The notes under the pieces: model-generated
The model's database searches: none
Told to the model about the DNA's origin: nothing
What the model saw: the letters and a program-made list of their open reading frames with translations, nothing else
Part shown: positions 27,135 through 36,107 of the stretch, piece after piece
How the letters are laid out: every line of letters starts with the position of its first letter
How positions within the stretch are numbered: the first letter of the stretch is position 1
Assembly (NCBI RefSeq): GCF_900168005.1
Contig: NZ_FUYP01000006.1
Location: 1-64,000 of the forward strand
Reading direction: 5' to 3'
Length of the DNA stretch: 64,000 nucleotides
From: Sphingopyxis flava
GTDB taxonomy: Bacteria > Pseudomonadota > Alphaproteobacteria > Sphingomonadales > Sphingomonadaceae
Program-made: the position numbers and the translations under genes

Positions 27135-28763
27135 ATGGGCGCTGCCATGACTGATCTGCACCTTCATCCTTCGCTGCGCGAGGCTGCGCAAACGTCCAAG
27201 GCCTGGCCGTTCGAGGAAGCGCGCAAATTGGTCAAGCGCTATCCTGACGGCAAGCCAGGCGGCAAAGCCATGCTCTTCGAAACCGGCTATGGTCCCTCGG
27301 GATTACCGCATATCGGGACGTTCAACGAAGTGCTGCGCACGACGATGGTGCGCCGTGCCTATGAGACGCTGACCGTCAATGACGAAGGCGTCCCGGCGCC
27401 CACGCGGCTCGTCGCCTTCAGCGACGATATGGACGGCCTGCGCAAGGTGCCCGACAATGTGCCGAACGGCGATATGCTGCGCGGACATCTCGGCAAGCCG
27501 CTCACCGCGATACCCGATCCTTTCGGCAAATATGAAAGCTTCGCGCACCATAACAATGCGATGCTGCGCGAATTTCTCGACCGGTTCGGCTTCGACTATG
27601 AATTTGTGAGCTCGACCGAACGCTACACGTCAGGCGCCTTCGACGAGGCGCTCAAGAACGTCCTGCGGCACAATCAGGACATTCTCGACATCATGTTGCC
27701 AACGCTGCGCGCTGAACGCGCCGCGACCTATTCGCCGATCCTTCCGGTGAGCCCGAAGTCGGGCATCGTGCTCCAGGTGCCGGTGACCGTCGTCGACGCC
27801 GAGGCGGGGCTCGTCTCGTTCGAGGACGAAGGCGAGACGATCATCCACAATATCCTCTCGGGCGGCGCGAAGCTCCAGTGGAAGGTCGACTGGGCGATGC
27901 GCTGGGTGGCGCTGGGCGTCGACTATGAGATGTACGGCAAGGACCTGACGGACAGCGGCATCCAGTCGGGCAAGATCGCGCGCGCGCTCGGCGGCCGTAA
28001 GCCTGAGGGGCTGATCTATGAGATGTTCCTCGACGACAAGGGCGAGAAAATCTCGAAGTCGAAAGGCAATGGCCTCAGCCTTGAGCAATGGCTCGACTAT
28101 GGCAGCGAGGAAAGTCTTGCCTTTTATGCCTACCGGGAGCCCAAGGCCGCAAAGCAGCTCCATATCGGGGTCATTCCGAAGGCGGTCGACGAATATCTGC
28201 AAATGCGCGGAAACTATACGTCGCAAGAGCCTGATAAGCGGCTCGGAAACCCAGCGCATCACGTTCATGTGGCGCGCGGCGAAGAGGTCCCGGTAGCCCA
28301 ATTGCCGGTGACCTTCGGCCTGCTCCTCAATCTCGTGGGCGTCATGGGCGCGGAGGCGTCCAAAGAGCAGATCTGGCGCTATCTTGGCCAATATGTCGAG
28401 GGCGCCGATGCTGCACGCTTTCCCGAGCTCGACCGATTGATCGACAATGCGATGGCGTACAACCGCGACTTCGTTGCCCCGACCCTCAAGCGCCGCAAGC
28501 CTGAGGGCGGCGAAAGCGCGGCGCTGCGCGATCTCGATGGCAAGCTCGCGGCGCTGCCGGCCGACGCCTCTGCCGACGATATCCAGAATATCGTCTATGA
28601 GATTGGCAAGAACGATGCCTATGGCTTTGAAAACCTGCGCGATTGGTTCAAGGCGCTCTACGAGACGCTGCTCGGATCGAGCGCAGGGCCGCGCATGGGC
28701 AGCTTCATCGCGCTCTTCGGCATCGCCAACACGCGGCGGCTTATCGCCGAGGCGCTGGCATGA
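27135..28763 (+). CDS. lysS: Lysine--tRNA ligase, class I
   Basis: A 542-residue class I LysRS, the archaeal-type enzyme that most alphaproteobacteria use instead of class II. The HIGH-type motif is GPSGLPHIGTFNEVLRTT (PHIG), and the KMSKS-type motif is EKISKSKGN, near residue 302. The C-terminal helical bundle continues to AEALA. ATG 27135 gives the full track; ATG 27147 is also possible, and neither has a good ribosome site. The enzyme charges tRNA-Lys. A small asparaginase-domain gene follows. Confidence 0.95.
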   Translation: MGAAMTDLHLHPSLREAAQTSKAWPFEEARKLVKRYPDGKPGGKAMLFETGYGPSGLPHIGTFNEVLRTTMVRRAYETLTVNDEGVPAPTRLVAFSDDMDGLRKVPDNVPNGDMLRGHLGKPLTAIPDPFGKYESFAHHNNAMLREFLDRFGFDYEFVSSTERYTSGAFDEALKNVLRHNQDILDIMLPTLRAERAATYSPILPVSPKSGIVLQVPVTVVDAEAGLVSFEDEGETIIHNILSGGAKLQWKVDWAMRWVALGVDYEMYGKDLTDSGIQSGKIARALGGRKPEGLIYEMFLDDKGEKISKSKGNGLSLEQWLDYGSEESLAFYAYREPKAAKQLHIGVIPKAVDEYLQMRGNYTSQEPDKRLGNPAHHVHVARGEEVPVAQLPVTFGLLLNLVGVMGAEASKEQIWRYLGQYVEGADAARFPELDRLIDNAMAYNRDFVAPTLKRRKPEGGESAALRDLDGKLAALPADASADDIQNIVYEIGKNDAYGFENLRDWFKALYETLLGSSAGPRMGSFIALFGIANTRRLIAEALA

Positions 28764-28866
28764 CATTGCGGCGGCTTGCACCGCGCAAGCTCGTAATGCA
28801 GGGATGCCCGGCACCAGCCCGCCCGCTATCCCGTTTCGCTCGGCACGAACGACAGGTTAGGGCAGG

Positions 28867-29349
28867 ATGATGATCGACATTTTCACCACCGGCGGGACGA
28901 TCGACAAAGTCTATTTCGACGCGCTCAGCGAGTTCCAGATTGGTCCTGCGGCGATCCCCGACATGCTGCGCGAGAATAATGTCCATGTTCCGCACCGCGT
29001 CACGCAGCTGATGCGCAAGGACAGCCTCGACCTCACCGATGCCGATCGCGAGATAATCCGCGCCGCGGTGGCGGGCAGCGATGCCGCGCGCATCCTCGTC
29101 ACCCACGGCACCGACACGATGGTCGTCACCGGGCGCCTGCTCGCAGGGGTGCAGGATAAGACGATCGTGATGACCGGCGCGATGCAGCCGGCGTCGGTGC
29201 GCGCGAGCGATGCCGAGTTCAATGTCGGCTTCGCGCTCGCGGCGGTGCAGACCCTGCCGCCGGGCGTTTATATCGCGATGAACGGGATGATCTTCGATCC
29301 TGCGACGACGGTGAAGGACCGGGCGGGCGGGCGGTTCGTCGCCGAATAG
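28867..29349 (+). CDS. Asparaginase domain-containing protein (N-terminal domain only)
   Basis: A 160-residue protein that matches only the N-terminal domain of type I/II L-asparaginases, which are normally about 330 residues. The catalytic elements are kept: FTTGGTID with the first threonine, VTHGTDTMVVTG with the Thr-Asp pair, and KTIVMTGAMQPAS with the lysine. The C-terminal domain, which completes the site across subunits, is missing. Such half proteins are common in proteobacteria, so this is probably a family in itself rather than a truncation. The start is ATG 28867 or 28870. The function is unknown. Confidence 0.82.
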   Translation: MMIDIFTTGGTIDKVYFDALSEFQIGPAAIPDMLRENNVHVPHRVTQLMRKDSLDLTDADREIIRAAVAGSDAARILVTHGTDTMVVTGRLLAGVQDKTIVMTGAMQPASVRASDAEFNVGFALAAVQTLPPGVYIAMNGMIFDPATTVKDRAGGRFVAE

Positions 29350-29352
29350 GCC

Positions 29353-30384
29353 TCAGCCAAGCGCGGTGACCTCGCGCAGAACCGCCCGATAATCCGGCGC
29401 AATCGTCATGTCCTCATGTTTCCCCGCGCGGCCGAGCGCGGCGTGGACCTCGGGCAGCCGGTAGCAGGGAACGCCCATGAACAGGTGATGCTCGGCGTGA
29501 TAATTGACCCAATAGGGCGCGACCGTCGCGCGCGCGATCCAGCCCGCATGCGTGGTGCGCGCATGGGTAAAGGGGTCATCGCTCCCCGTCGCCGTGCAGG
29601 CATGTTCGGCGATGTTGCGGATCCGCAGATAAAGCTGGAAGGTCGTCGCGAGCGCAGCGACCCACAGCAGGTAAGGCGTCCAGCCATAAAGGACGAGCGA
29701 GGTGCCCAGGAGCACGGCTTGTACAAGGAGGAAACGGCCGACCGCGCGGGCTACCGCCATCGCGCCTGCCACATCCGCGGTCGGTGACGTCATGCCGTCA
29801 TCGGACTGCTTGTTGAAGGGAGTGCCCGCCTTGGTTCCGGCCTGCGCCTTTGCTGGCTTCTCGCCGCGCAGCATCGCCTTGAGGCCGATTATCGCATAGC
29901 CGAATTGCGCCATGCGCTGCTTGAAAAAGGTCTGGCCGGAAAGATCGCGCACGACCTTGCGAGCGAGGCTTGCGCGGGTGGTGGGAAAAGGCTTGGAGAG
30001 CGAGAGGTCGGGGTCTTCTGCCTGCTGCGTATATTTGTGATGCTGCAGATGATAGGTGCGATAGGCGATGAGGTCCGACCCGACCGCGGCGCCCGTGAGC
30101 CACTGCCCCAGGAAATTATTGACCTTGCGGTTGGGGTGGAGCGCGCCATGCGCCGCGTCGTGCATCAGGATCGCAAGGCCGAGCTGGCGCCCCCCGACGA
30201 TAAGGACCGCGAGAAGCCATAGGACGGGATTGCCCGACCAGGCCGCAAGACCGACCGATGCGATAGAGACGAGCCAGGCGTGCGCGACGAGCCAGATGCC
30301 CCGCCAGCGCGAGGCACGCGTAACGGCGGCCCATTCGGCACGGTCGAAGAAGCGGTCGGGCGGCAAGAGGCGGACGGCAGCCAT
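29353..30384 (-). CDS. Fatty acid desaturase family membrane protein
   Basis: A 343-residue membrane di-iron enzyme. The three histidine boxes are HDAAHGALH, HLQHHKYTQ and HAEHHLFMG. Several hydrophobic helices surround them, for example NPVLWLLAVLIVGGRQLGLA. A Ser/Gln/Thr/Lys-rich loop around residues 175-200 (KAQAGTKAGTPFNKQSDDG) is an insertion. It could be an acyl-lipid desaturase or a carotenoid ketolase/hydroxylase-type enzyme; the histidine spacing favours a desaturase. ATG 30384 is chosen; the upstream extension is antisense to the next gene's promoter region. Confidence 0.87.
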   Translation of the reverse strand: MAAVRLLPPDRFFDRAEWAAVTRASRWRGIWLVAHAWLVSIASVGLAAWSGNPVLWLLAVLIVGGRQLGLAILMHDAAHGALHPNRKVNNFLGQWLTGAAVGSDLIAYRTYHLQHHKYTQQAEDPDLSLSKPFPTTRASLARKVVRDLSGQTFFKQRMAQFGYAIIGLKAMLRGEKPAKAQAGTKAGTPFNKQSDDGMTSPTADVAGAMAVARAVGRFLLVQAVLLGTSLVLYGWTPYLLWVAALATTFQLYLRIRNIAEHACTATGSDDPFTHARTTHAGWIARATVAPYWVNYHAEHHLFMGVPCYRLPEVHAALGRAGKHEDMTIAPDYRAVLREVTALG

Positions 30385-30553
30385 GCGCCAAGCTATACCA
30401 AGGCCGCGATGCGAAACCAAACCTCTCCCAAATTGGATCAATAAGGCGGTGATTTTCCCTTTCGGAATAAGGATTTGGAAACCCCTTTCTGACAGTTGTG
30501 CGACCGTCTCGAACCAGCAGGATAAAGAGGATTTGGCGTCGAAGCGCTCCATA

Positions 30554-33181
30554 GTGCGACCCATTGCCCTTACGGCATCGCTGGACGAATCGCTGCTCGA
30601 CTCGCCGGGCTTCGTGGCCCGGCTGAGCCGCACCGCGCAGCTTTGGCACTATGTGTTCATCGCGCGCGCGCTCGCGCTCTTCGCCTTTGCCTTCTTTCCT
30701 GGGGTCGAGGGCTTCCTTGATCACGCTGCGCTGTGGCTAGCGATGGCCGCGGGGCTCGGCTGCGATCTCCTCCTCACCATCCTCGGGCAGATGTCACGCA
30801 AGCGGCGCAGCCTGTCGCCGCGCCGGTTGCGCGCGGCGAGTGCGCTGGCAATGGCGCTCGTCGGGCTCGGGACACTCCTGACGTCGTCCGCGATGTTCGC
30901 GGTGACCGCGGTTCCCGACGGCAGCTTCTATTTCGACGCCTTCACCGCGATCCTCTTCGGCGCGATCCTCATTGCAGCCTCCGCGTCCGCCATCGCCCGG
31001 CCGGCCTTTTTCACCTTCGCCGGCGGCGCCGCTTTCGGGGGCGCGATCGGGGTCGCATCCTGGCCTTTCGCGGTCGCGGGGATGGTTTTTCTGGGGCTCC
31101 TGATCGTGATGGTGCGCGAGGACATGCGCCATCAGCGCCGCGCCAAGCGGGCCGAACGGCTCGCGGTCAGCGAGCAGCAACGCGCCATGAACCTCGTGCG
31201 CGATTTTGAGCGGGCAGGGCGCGGCTGGTTCTGGGAGACCGACCGCTATGGCCAGCTTGTCTATATTTCGCCGACGATCGCGGCAAAGCTCGGCCGGCCG
31301 CTCGGCGAGCTTTTAGGCCGGCCCTTCACCGAGATCATCCGCAAGCGGATCAGCAATGACGAAAGCGAGGAGCGGACGCTTGGCTTCAGCCTCTCGTCGC
31401 GCACCCCCTTTAATGATCTCACCGTCCAGGCGGCGGTGCCGGGGGAGGAGCGCTGGTGGTCTATCTCGGGGCATCCGATCTCGAACGAATTTGGTCATTT
31501 CTTCGGCTTTCGCGGGAGCGGCACCGACCTCACCGAAAAGAAAAGGTCGGAGCGCGAGATCAACCAGCTCGCGCGATACGATACGCTGACGGGGCTTGCC
31601 AACCGGCTGCACATTACCGAACTGCTCGAACGCGCGCTCAAGAATCATATGGGCCAGCCGCAGCCCTGCGCGCTGCTGCTCCTCGACCTCGACCGCTTCA
31701 AGGCGGTCAACGATACGCTCGGTCATCCGGTGGGCGACCAATTGCTTCAGCAGGCAGCGGGGCGGCTGACCCAGATCATCGGTGACAAGGGGCAGGTCGG
31801 CCGGCTCGGCGGCGACGAGTTCCAGATTGTCCTGCCGCACATCAATCAGCCGGAGAAGCTTGCCAGCATTGCAAACGCAATCATCCTCAGCCTCGCCAAG
31901 CCTTTTGCCATTGAAGGCGAACAGGTGCGGATCGGTTCTTCGGTGGGCATTGCGGTCGCCGACGGCGAGGCGGTAAGCGCGGCGGCATTGGTGCGCAACG
32001 CAGACCTCGCCCTTTACGCAGCAAAGGACGCGGGGCGCGGCGTATATCGCTTTTATGCCGACGCGATGCACAACCAGGCGAGCGAGCGCAAAGCGATCGA
32101 GGATGCGCTGCGGGACGCGCTCGCCAAGGAAGAGCTGAAGCTTCTCTATCAGCCGATCGTCGATATCGCGCGCGAGCGGATCACCGGTTTCGAAGCGCTC
32201 ATTCGCTGGCAGCGCGGCGACGGCGAAGCGGTCAGTCCTTCAAAATTCATTCCCATAGCCGAGGAATCGAACCTGATCGTGCCGATCGGCGAATGGATCA
32301 TCCGTACCGCCTGCGACACAATCGCGCAGCTCGGCCCCGGCTACCGCGTCGCGGTCAATGTCTCGCCGCGCCAGTTCGCCAACGACCGGCTGCCCGCCAC
32401 GCTCATGAGCGCTCTGTCCGCATCGGGCATCGCTCCGGCGCAGCTGGAGCTGGAGATCACCGAAGGGGTGTTTCTCGACGAGAGCCCTGAAAATCTGGAG
32501 ATGTTCCAGCGGCTGAAGCGCACCGGGGTCCGGCTTGCCCTCGATGATTTCGGGACCGGCTATTCGGCGCTTGGGTATCTGAAGAAGGCGCCCTTCGACA
32601 AGATCAAGATCGACCAGAGTTTCGTTCTCGGCGCCGCAGACAAGAACAGCATGAACGCAGCGATCATCTCCTCGATCGTCGGGCTCGCGTCCGCGCTGCG
32701 CATGGAAACGACGGCCGAAGGGGTCGAGACGCACGATGATCTTGCCCTCGTCCGCCGGCTGGGCTGCAGCCATGTCCAAGGCTATATTTACGGCAAGCCG
32801 ATGGACAGGGACGAGATGCTGGCTCTGCTGCGCGGGAGCGACGGGCAGGTCGTCGCGCAGGGCTATCAGAGCGCGCGCGCGCCGCGTCGCCACATCCTGC
32901 GCGCGATCAACGTGCTGAGCGGGGGCTATCGTTACGAGGCAATCGTTCGCAATATCTCCTCGGGCGGGGCCTTGATCGAAGGATTGTGGAATGTACCGCC
33001 AGGCACGGCGCTGACGCTCGAATTTGCGCCCGGTATGCGGCTGGGCGCCGAAGCGCGGTGGTCACACGACAATCGCGTCGGCGTACGCTTTGCCGACACG
33101 GTCGAGATCGAGGCCTTGATCGGACTTGCAGGGCAGGCAAAATCGTCCGCCCCGCGTCCGCGCACCTACCGCGCCGCCTGA
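30554..33181 (+). CDS. Membrane PAS-GGDEF-EAL-PilZ cyclic-di-GMP enzyme
   Basis: A protein of about 875 residues. The N-terminal membrane part has several helices (residues 30-190). A PAS domain (about 215-340) contains GWFWETDRYGQLVYISP. The GGDEF domain has an intact RLGGDEF near residue 416 but no RxxD inhibition site before it. The EAL domain keeps FEALIRW, DDFGTGYSALGYL, KIDQSFV and TAEGVETHDDL, so it may also degrade c-di-GMP. A C-terminal PilZ domain (about 775-870) has RRHILRAINVLSG and RNISSGGALIEG. The start is uncertain: GTG 30554 or TTG 30533. Confidence 0.88.
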   Translation: MRPIALTASLDESLLDSPGFVARLSRTAQLWHYVFIARALALFAFAFFPGVEGFLDHAALWLAMAAGLGCDLLLTILGQMSRKRRSLSPRRLRAASALAMALVGLGTLLTSSAMFAVTAVPDGSFYFDAFTAILFGAILIAASASAIARPAFFTFAGGAAFGGAIGVASWPFAVAGMVFLGLLIVMVREDMRHQRRAKRAERLAVSEQQRAMNLVRDFERAGRGWFWETDRYGQLVYISPTIAAKLGRPLGELLGRPFTEIIRKRISNDESEERTLGFSLSSRTPFNDLTVQAAVPGEERWWSISGHPISNEFGHFFGFRGSGTDLTEKKRSEREINQLARYDTLTGLANRLHITELLERALKNHMGQPQPCALLLLDLDRFKAVNDTLGHPVGDQLLQQAAGRLTQIIGDKGQVGRLGGDEFQIVLPHINQPEKLASIANAIILSLAKPFAIEGEQVRIGSSVGIAVADGEAVSAAALVRNADLALYAAKDAGRGVYRFYADAMHNQASERKAIEDALRDALAKEELKLLYQPIVDIARERITGFEALIRWQRGDGEAVSPSKFIPIAEESNLIVPIGEWIIRTACDTIAQLGPGYRVAVNVSPRQFANDRLPATLMSALSASGIAPAQLELEITEGVFLDESPENLEMFQRLKRTGVRLALDDFGTGYSALGYLKKAPFDKIKIDQSFVLGAADKNSMNAAIISSIVGLASALRMETTAEGVETHDDLALVRRLGCSHVQGYIYGKPMDRDEMLALLRGSDGQVVAQGYQSARAPRRHILRAINVLSGGYRYEAIVRNISSGGALIEGLWNVPPGTALTLEFAPGMRLGAEARWSHDNRVGVRFADTVEIEALIGLAGQAKSSAPRPRTYRAA

Positions 33182-33188
33182 CATCATG

Positions 33189-33214
33189 AAAAAAAGGGCC
33201 GGCAGAGCCGACCC
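33189..33214 (-). terminator. Rho-independent terminator of the RcnB-like gene
   Basis: On the minus strand a GC-rich stem (arms 33196-33203 and 33207-33214, one mismatch, loop of three) is followed by seven T residues (33189-33195). It lies 33 bases after the stop of the minus-strand gene. Confidence 0.8.
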
Positions 33215-33247
33215 TTCAGTTGGTCTTTCCGGTAACCGAAAGGAATA

Positions 33248-34087
33248 TTACCAGAAGAAATCGTAAATCACGTCGACCACGCGGCCCGAGTAGATGTCGA
33301 CGAGCAGCGCATCGTCATAATAGCGGACCCAGCGATAATCGCCGTAGGCCGGCGGCAGACGATAATACCAGGGATCGTTGATCCAGTAGCGCTGGCTGTA
33401 GAAGAGCGAGCCCAGCGTGAAGCCGACGCTAAAGCGCGTGTAGCGGTGGTCGCGATAGGGCGAATAATAGCGCGGAAGGCGGTAATAATTGCGATTCGCG
33501 TTGCGATAGCTGCGCCAGTCGTAGCGGCGATCATGGCGCCAGTCGCGGCTCCAGCTGCGCCGATTGTCGTTGTAGCGGCGGTCGTTGCGAACGTTGCGGC
33601 GCGTCTCGCGATCATAGCGGCGGTTATCGTAGCGGCTCGCGCGCCGCTCTACCTGTCGGTTGCGGTCGCGGTCCCACTGACGATCGGCACGGCCGTCCCG
33701 ATTGCGGTCATAATTGCCAGCGCGCCGCTGGGTCTGGGCGCGCTGCTGCTCGCGCCAGCGATTATCGCGCTCGGCGCGCTGCACCGGCTGACGCTGCCGT
33801 TCGGCTTGTCGCCGCGCGCGTTCGCGCTGCGCCTGCGGGCGCTGCCGTTCGGCCTGTCGCTGGGCGCGCTCGCGCTGCACCCGCGGGCGTTGCCGCTCGG
33901 CCTGTCGCGGCGCACGCTCGCGCTGGACGCGCGCTTCGCCGCCGCGGCGGCCCTGCGAGCCGCGCTCGCCGCGCTCGCCGCCGCGCTGGGCGATCTGGAC
34001 GCCAGCATTGTCGGGCCGTGCAAAAGCGGGGCCCAGCGGGGTCAGGATCGTTGCTGCCATCAGCAACCCTCCGAACATTTTCTTCAT
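33248..34087 (-). CDS. RcnB-like exported protein with Arg/Gln/Glu-rich repeats
   Basis: A 279-residue periplasmic protein. The signal peptide is MKKMFGGLLMAATILTPLGP with cleavage near AFA-RP. The middle is very rich in Arg, Gln and Glu and includes three near-identical 16-residue repeats (type QRERAQRQAERQRPQA). It continues with an Arg/Tyr/Asn-rich part. The C-terminus (SLFYSQRYWINDPWYYRLPP, then YRWVRYYDDALLVDIYSGRV, then VDVIYDFFW) matches the RcnB family, known in E. coli as a nickel/cobalt homeostasis accessory. ATG 34087 has ggag 8 bases upstream. No rcnA efflux gene is nearby, so a metal role is not supported by context. Confidence 0.82.
   Translation of the reverse strand: MKKMFGGLLMAATILTPLGPAFARPDNAGVQIAQRGGERGERGSQGRRGGEARVQRERAPRQAERQRPRVQRERAQRQAERQRPQAQRERARRQAERQRQPVQRAERDNRWREQQRAQTQRRAGNYDRNRDGRADRQWDRDRNRQVERRASRYDNRRYDRETRRNVRNDRRYNDNRRSWSRDWRHDRRYDWRSYRNANRNYYRLPRYYSPYRDHRYTRFSVGFTLGSLFYSQRYWINDPWYYRLPPAYGDYRWVRYYDDALLVDIYSGRVVDVIYDFFW
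33793..33936 (-). repeat. 48-base tandem repeat, three copies
   Basis: Copies begin at 33793, 33841 and 33889, each 48 bases, and code for 16-residue units in the RcnB-like protein. Conserved core on the plus strand: ctgccgttcggcctgtcgc. Confidence 0.85.
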
Positions 34088-34196
34088 GTCGTGTCTCCAA
34101 TCCTTGTCCCGCATACTGGAGTCGCCAGTCGGGATGATGGAGCAATTCCTACGCGCCGCAAGATGAGTCGGCGCTGACCGGGGCGTTGTGTGGGGT

Positions 34197-34742
34197 TCAG
34201 CTTCCGCGCGGCGGGCGCATTGCCGGAACGACGCGCGCTGCATCCTCGGGACGAATGCCGGGGGGCGGCGCGGCGGCGAGGCGCTCTTCGCCGCGCATCA
34301 CCCGCCCGGCGAGGCGGATCGCGGAGCGGATCCGCGGATAGGTCCCGCAGCGGCAGATATTGGTTATGGCCGCGTCGATCTCGGCGTCGCTAGGATTGCT
34401 GTTGGAGCGCAGCAGCGCGGCGGCCGCCATGATCATCCCCGATTGGCAGAAGCCGCACTGCGGCACCTGTTCGGCGACCCACGCCTGCTGCGCGGGATGT
34501 GAGCGGTCGCGCGAGAGACCCTCGATTGTCGTCACGAATCGCCCCTCGCATTCGGCGATGGTGACGAGGCAGCTGCGGATGGCCTCGCCGTCGATGTTGA
34601 CGGTGCACGCGCCGCAATCGCCCGTGCCGCAGCCATATTTGGTCCCGGTGAGGTTCGATGCGTCGCGCAGCGCCCAGAGGAGCGGCGTTTCAGGGTCCAT
34701 CCGATATTCGACCGGCCGATCGTTGACCGAAAATTTTGTCAT
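34197..34742 (-). CDS. (2Fe-2S)-binding small subunit of a molybdenum hydroxylase (IorA/CoxS-like)
   Basis: A 181-residue electron-transfer subunit with two [2Fe-2S] clusters. The plant-type cluster ligands are Cys38, Cys43, Cys46 and Cys58 (GCGTGDCGACTVNIDG), and the second cluster uses Cys96, Cys99, Cys130 and Cys132 (CGFCQSGM and ICRCGTY). Such subunits work with a molybdopterin subunit, as in isoquinoline 1-oxidoreductase or aldehyde dehydrogenases. No molybdopterin subunit gene lies beside it; the next gene downstream is RcnB-like. About 25 residues after the usual end form a Pro/Ala/Arg-rich tail. Confidence 0.92.
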   Translation of the reverse strand: MTKFSVNDRPVEYRMDPETPLLWALRDASNLTGTKYGCGTGDCGACTVNIDGEAIRSCLVTIAECEGRFVTTIEGLSRDRSHPAQQAWVAEQVPQCGFCQSGMIMAAAALLRSNSNPSDAEIDAAITNICRCGTYPRIRSAIRLAGRVMRGEERLAAAPPPGIRPEDAARVVPAMRPPRGS

Positions 34743-34769
34743 GCGCGGCTGATGGACCGGTTTTGCCGA

Positions 34770-35534
34770 TTAGTCACGCCAGCTCGTGTCGATCTTGTCG
34801 ACCTTGCGCACCATGGCGTCGAACTCGGCCTTGCCGGCGCCGCCCGGGATCTGCGCCATGTAAAGATCGCGCTGATGGACCTTGATCACATCCTCGCTGA
34901 CCAGGATCGGCTTGCCCATGCTCATCGTCGCCAGCTGGATCTCGCACGCCCGCTGGAGCGCCCAATATTTGATGAAGGCTTCAGGGAGCGTCCGGCCCAT
35001 GACGACTGGGCCATGATTGCGGAGCATCAGGATGCGCTTGTCGCCGAGATTGCGGATCAGCCGCTCGCCTTCCTCCTCGCGCACCGTGATGCCCTCAAAG
35101 TCATGATAGGCGAGCTGGCCCATATAATTGCAGGCGTAGAAGTTGGTCGGCTGGAGCCCGCCTTCGAGCCCGCAGACTGCCATCGTTGCCGTCGTGTGGG
35201 TGTGGATGATGGCATGCGCGTCGGGCAGTTCGCGGTGAAACAGGCTGTGCTGGACAAATCCTGCCTTGTTGACGTGCCAGGGATTGTCGGCATCGACCTT
35301 GTTGCCGTCGATGTCGATCTTGATCAGGCTCGAGGCGGTTACCTCGCTGAAATGCATGCCATAAGGATTGATGAGATAGCTGCCTTCCTCGTCGGGCACC
35401 TTCACGGTGATATGGTTGAAGATCATCTCGTCCCAGCCCATCATCGCGAAAATGCGGTAGCAGGCGGCGAGTTCCAGGCGTGCGCTCCATTCGGCTTCGC
35501 TATATTTGCTGTTGCGCTTGAGCTGGGTCGCCAT
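34770..35534 (-). CDS. Class II aldolase/adducin family protein
   Basis: A 254-residue protein with the class II aldolase fold. Zinc ligands are seen in HAIIHTHTTATMAVCGLEGG (the HxH pair) and a further histidine in LRNHGPVVMGRTLPEA. FNHITVKVPDEEGSYLINP fits the substrate/phosphate region. Members include L-fuculose-phosphate aldolases and many of unknown role; proteins of this length and start (AACYRIFAMMGWDEMIFNHI) are usually annotated only by family. It is 27 bases upstream of the iron-sulfur subunit gene on the same strand, so they may be cotranscribed. Confidence 0.88.
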   Translation of the reverse strand: MATQLKRNSKYSEAEWSARLELAACYRIFAMMGWDEMIFNHITVKVPDEEGSYLINPYGMHFSEVTASSLIKIDIDGNKVDADNPWHVNKAGFVQHSLFHRELPDAHAIIHTHTTATMAVCGLEGGLQPTNFYACNYMGQLAYHDFEGITVREEEGERLIRNLGDKRILMLRNHGPVVMGRTLPEAFIKYWALQRACEIQLATMSMGKPILVSEDVIKVHQRDLYMAQIPGGAGKAEFDAMVRKVDKIDTSWRD

Positions 35535-35871
35535 CGGCTTATCCTCTTCCTATCGGTTTCGTCCTGCTACCTATGCCACAGGGGGCAGGGGAGAAACAAT
35601 CCCGTGCGGGGGGTGTTCGAAAGGCCGGCCGCTCGGCTCGGGCAGGCGCTTTGGGGCCGGTGGATATTCGCCATGAAATCGCGACAGTAGTTCTTGGCAG
35701 TCCCAGTCGCACGGGGGCTTGCATTTCAGCGCGAATCTCTTTAGTTGGCGCTCTATCGGAACGTCGCGCTTTCGCGGCGCTCTTTTTATTGCCCGAATAT
35801 CGGCGACCTATGGCGAACCGGAAAATGACCGGGGACAAAGGCCGTTTGACGAACAGGAGACGACACGGCGT
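35535..35871. other. Intergenic region upstream of rpsU
   Basis: This 337-base gap separates the minus-strand aldolase gene from rpsU. It must contain both promoters. Short open frames cross it in several frames without good starts. A gaacaggagacgac ribosome site lies at its right end. I could not assign a promoter with confidence. Confidence 0.4.
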
Positions 35872-36078
35872 ATGCAGATCATCGTTCGCGACAATAATGT
35901 CGACCAGGCCCTTCGCGCGCTCAAGAAGAAGCTGCAGCGTGAGGGGGTGTATCGCGAAATGAAGCTGCGCCGTCACTATGAAAAGCCGAGCGAAAAGCGT
36001 GCGCGCGAGCGTGCCGCAGCTGTCCGCCGCGCCCGCAAGATGGAGCGCAAGCGGATGGAGCGCGACGGTATCAAATAA
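35872..36078 (+). CDS. rpsU: 30S ribosomal protein bS21
   Basis: A 68-residue ribosomal protein. It starts [20 protein letters not shown] and has the conserved [20 protein letters not shown] followed by a very basic tail ([15 protein letters not shown]). bS21 binds the platform of the small subunit near the anti-Shine-Dalgarno region and affects initiation. ATG 35872 with caggaga upstream is chosen; the longer open frame upstream is not conserved. A strong terminator follows. Confidence 0.96.
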   Translation: MQIIVRDNNVDQALRALKKKLQREGVYREMKLRRHYEKPSEKRARERAAAVRRARKMERKRMERDGIK

Positions 36079-36107
36079 CCGTCCTTCCCGTTCGGGATCC
36101 TGATCGT

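Noticed and set aside
33793..33936. CRISPR-like array
   Set aside because: The 48-base repeats are head-to-tail without spacers and lie in frame inside a coding gene.
33446..34177. Hydrophobic 243-codon frame on the plus strand
   Set aside because: It looks like a membrane protein only because it is the complement of the Arg/Gln/Glu repeats of the RcnB-like gene.
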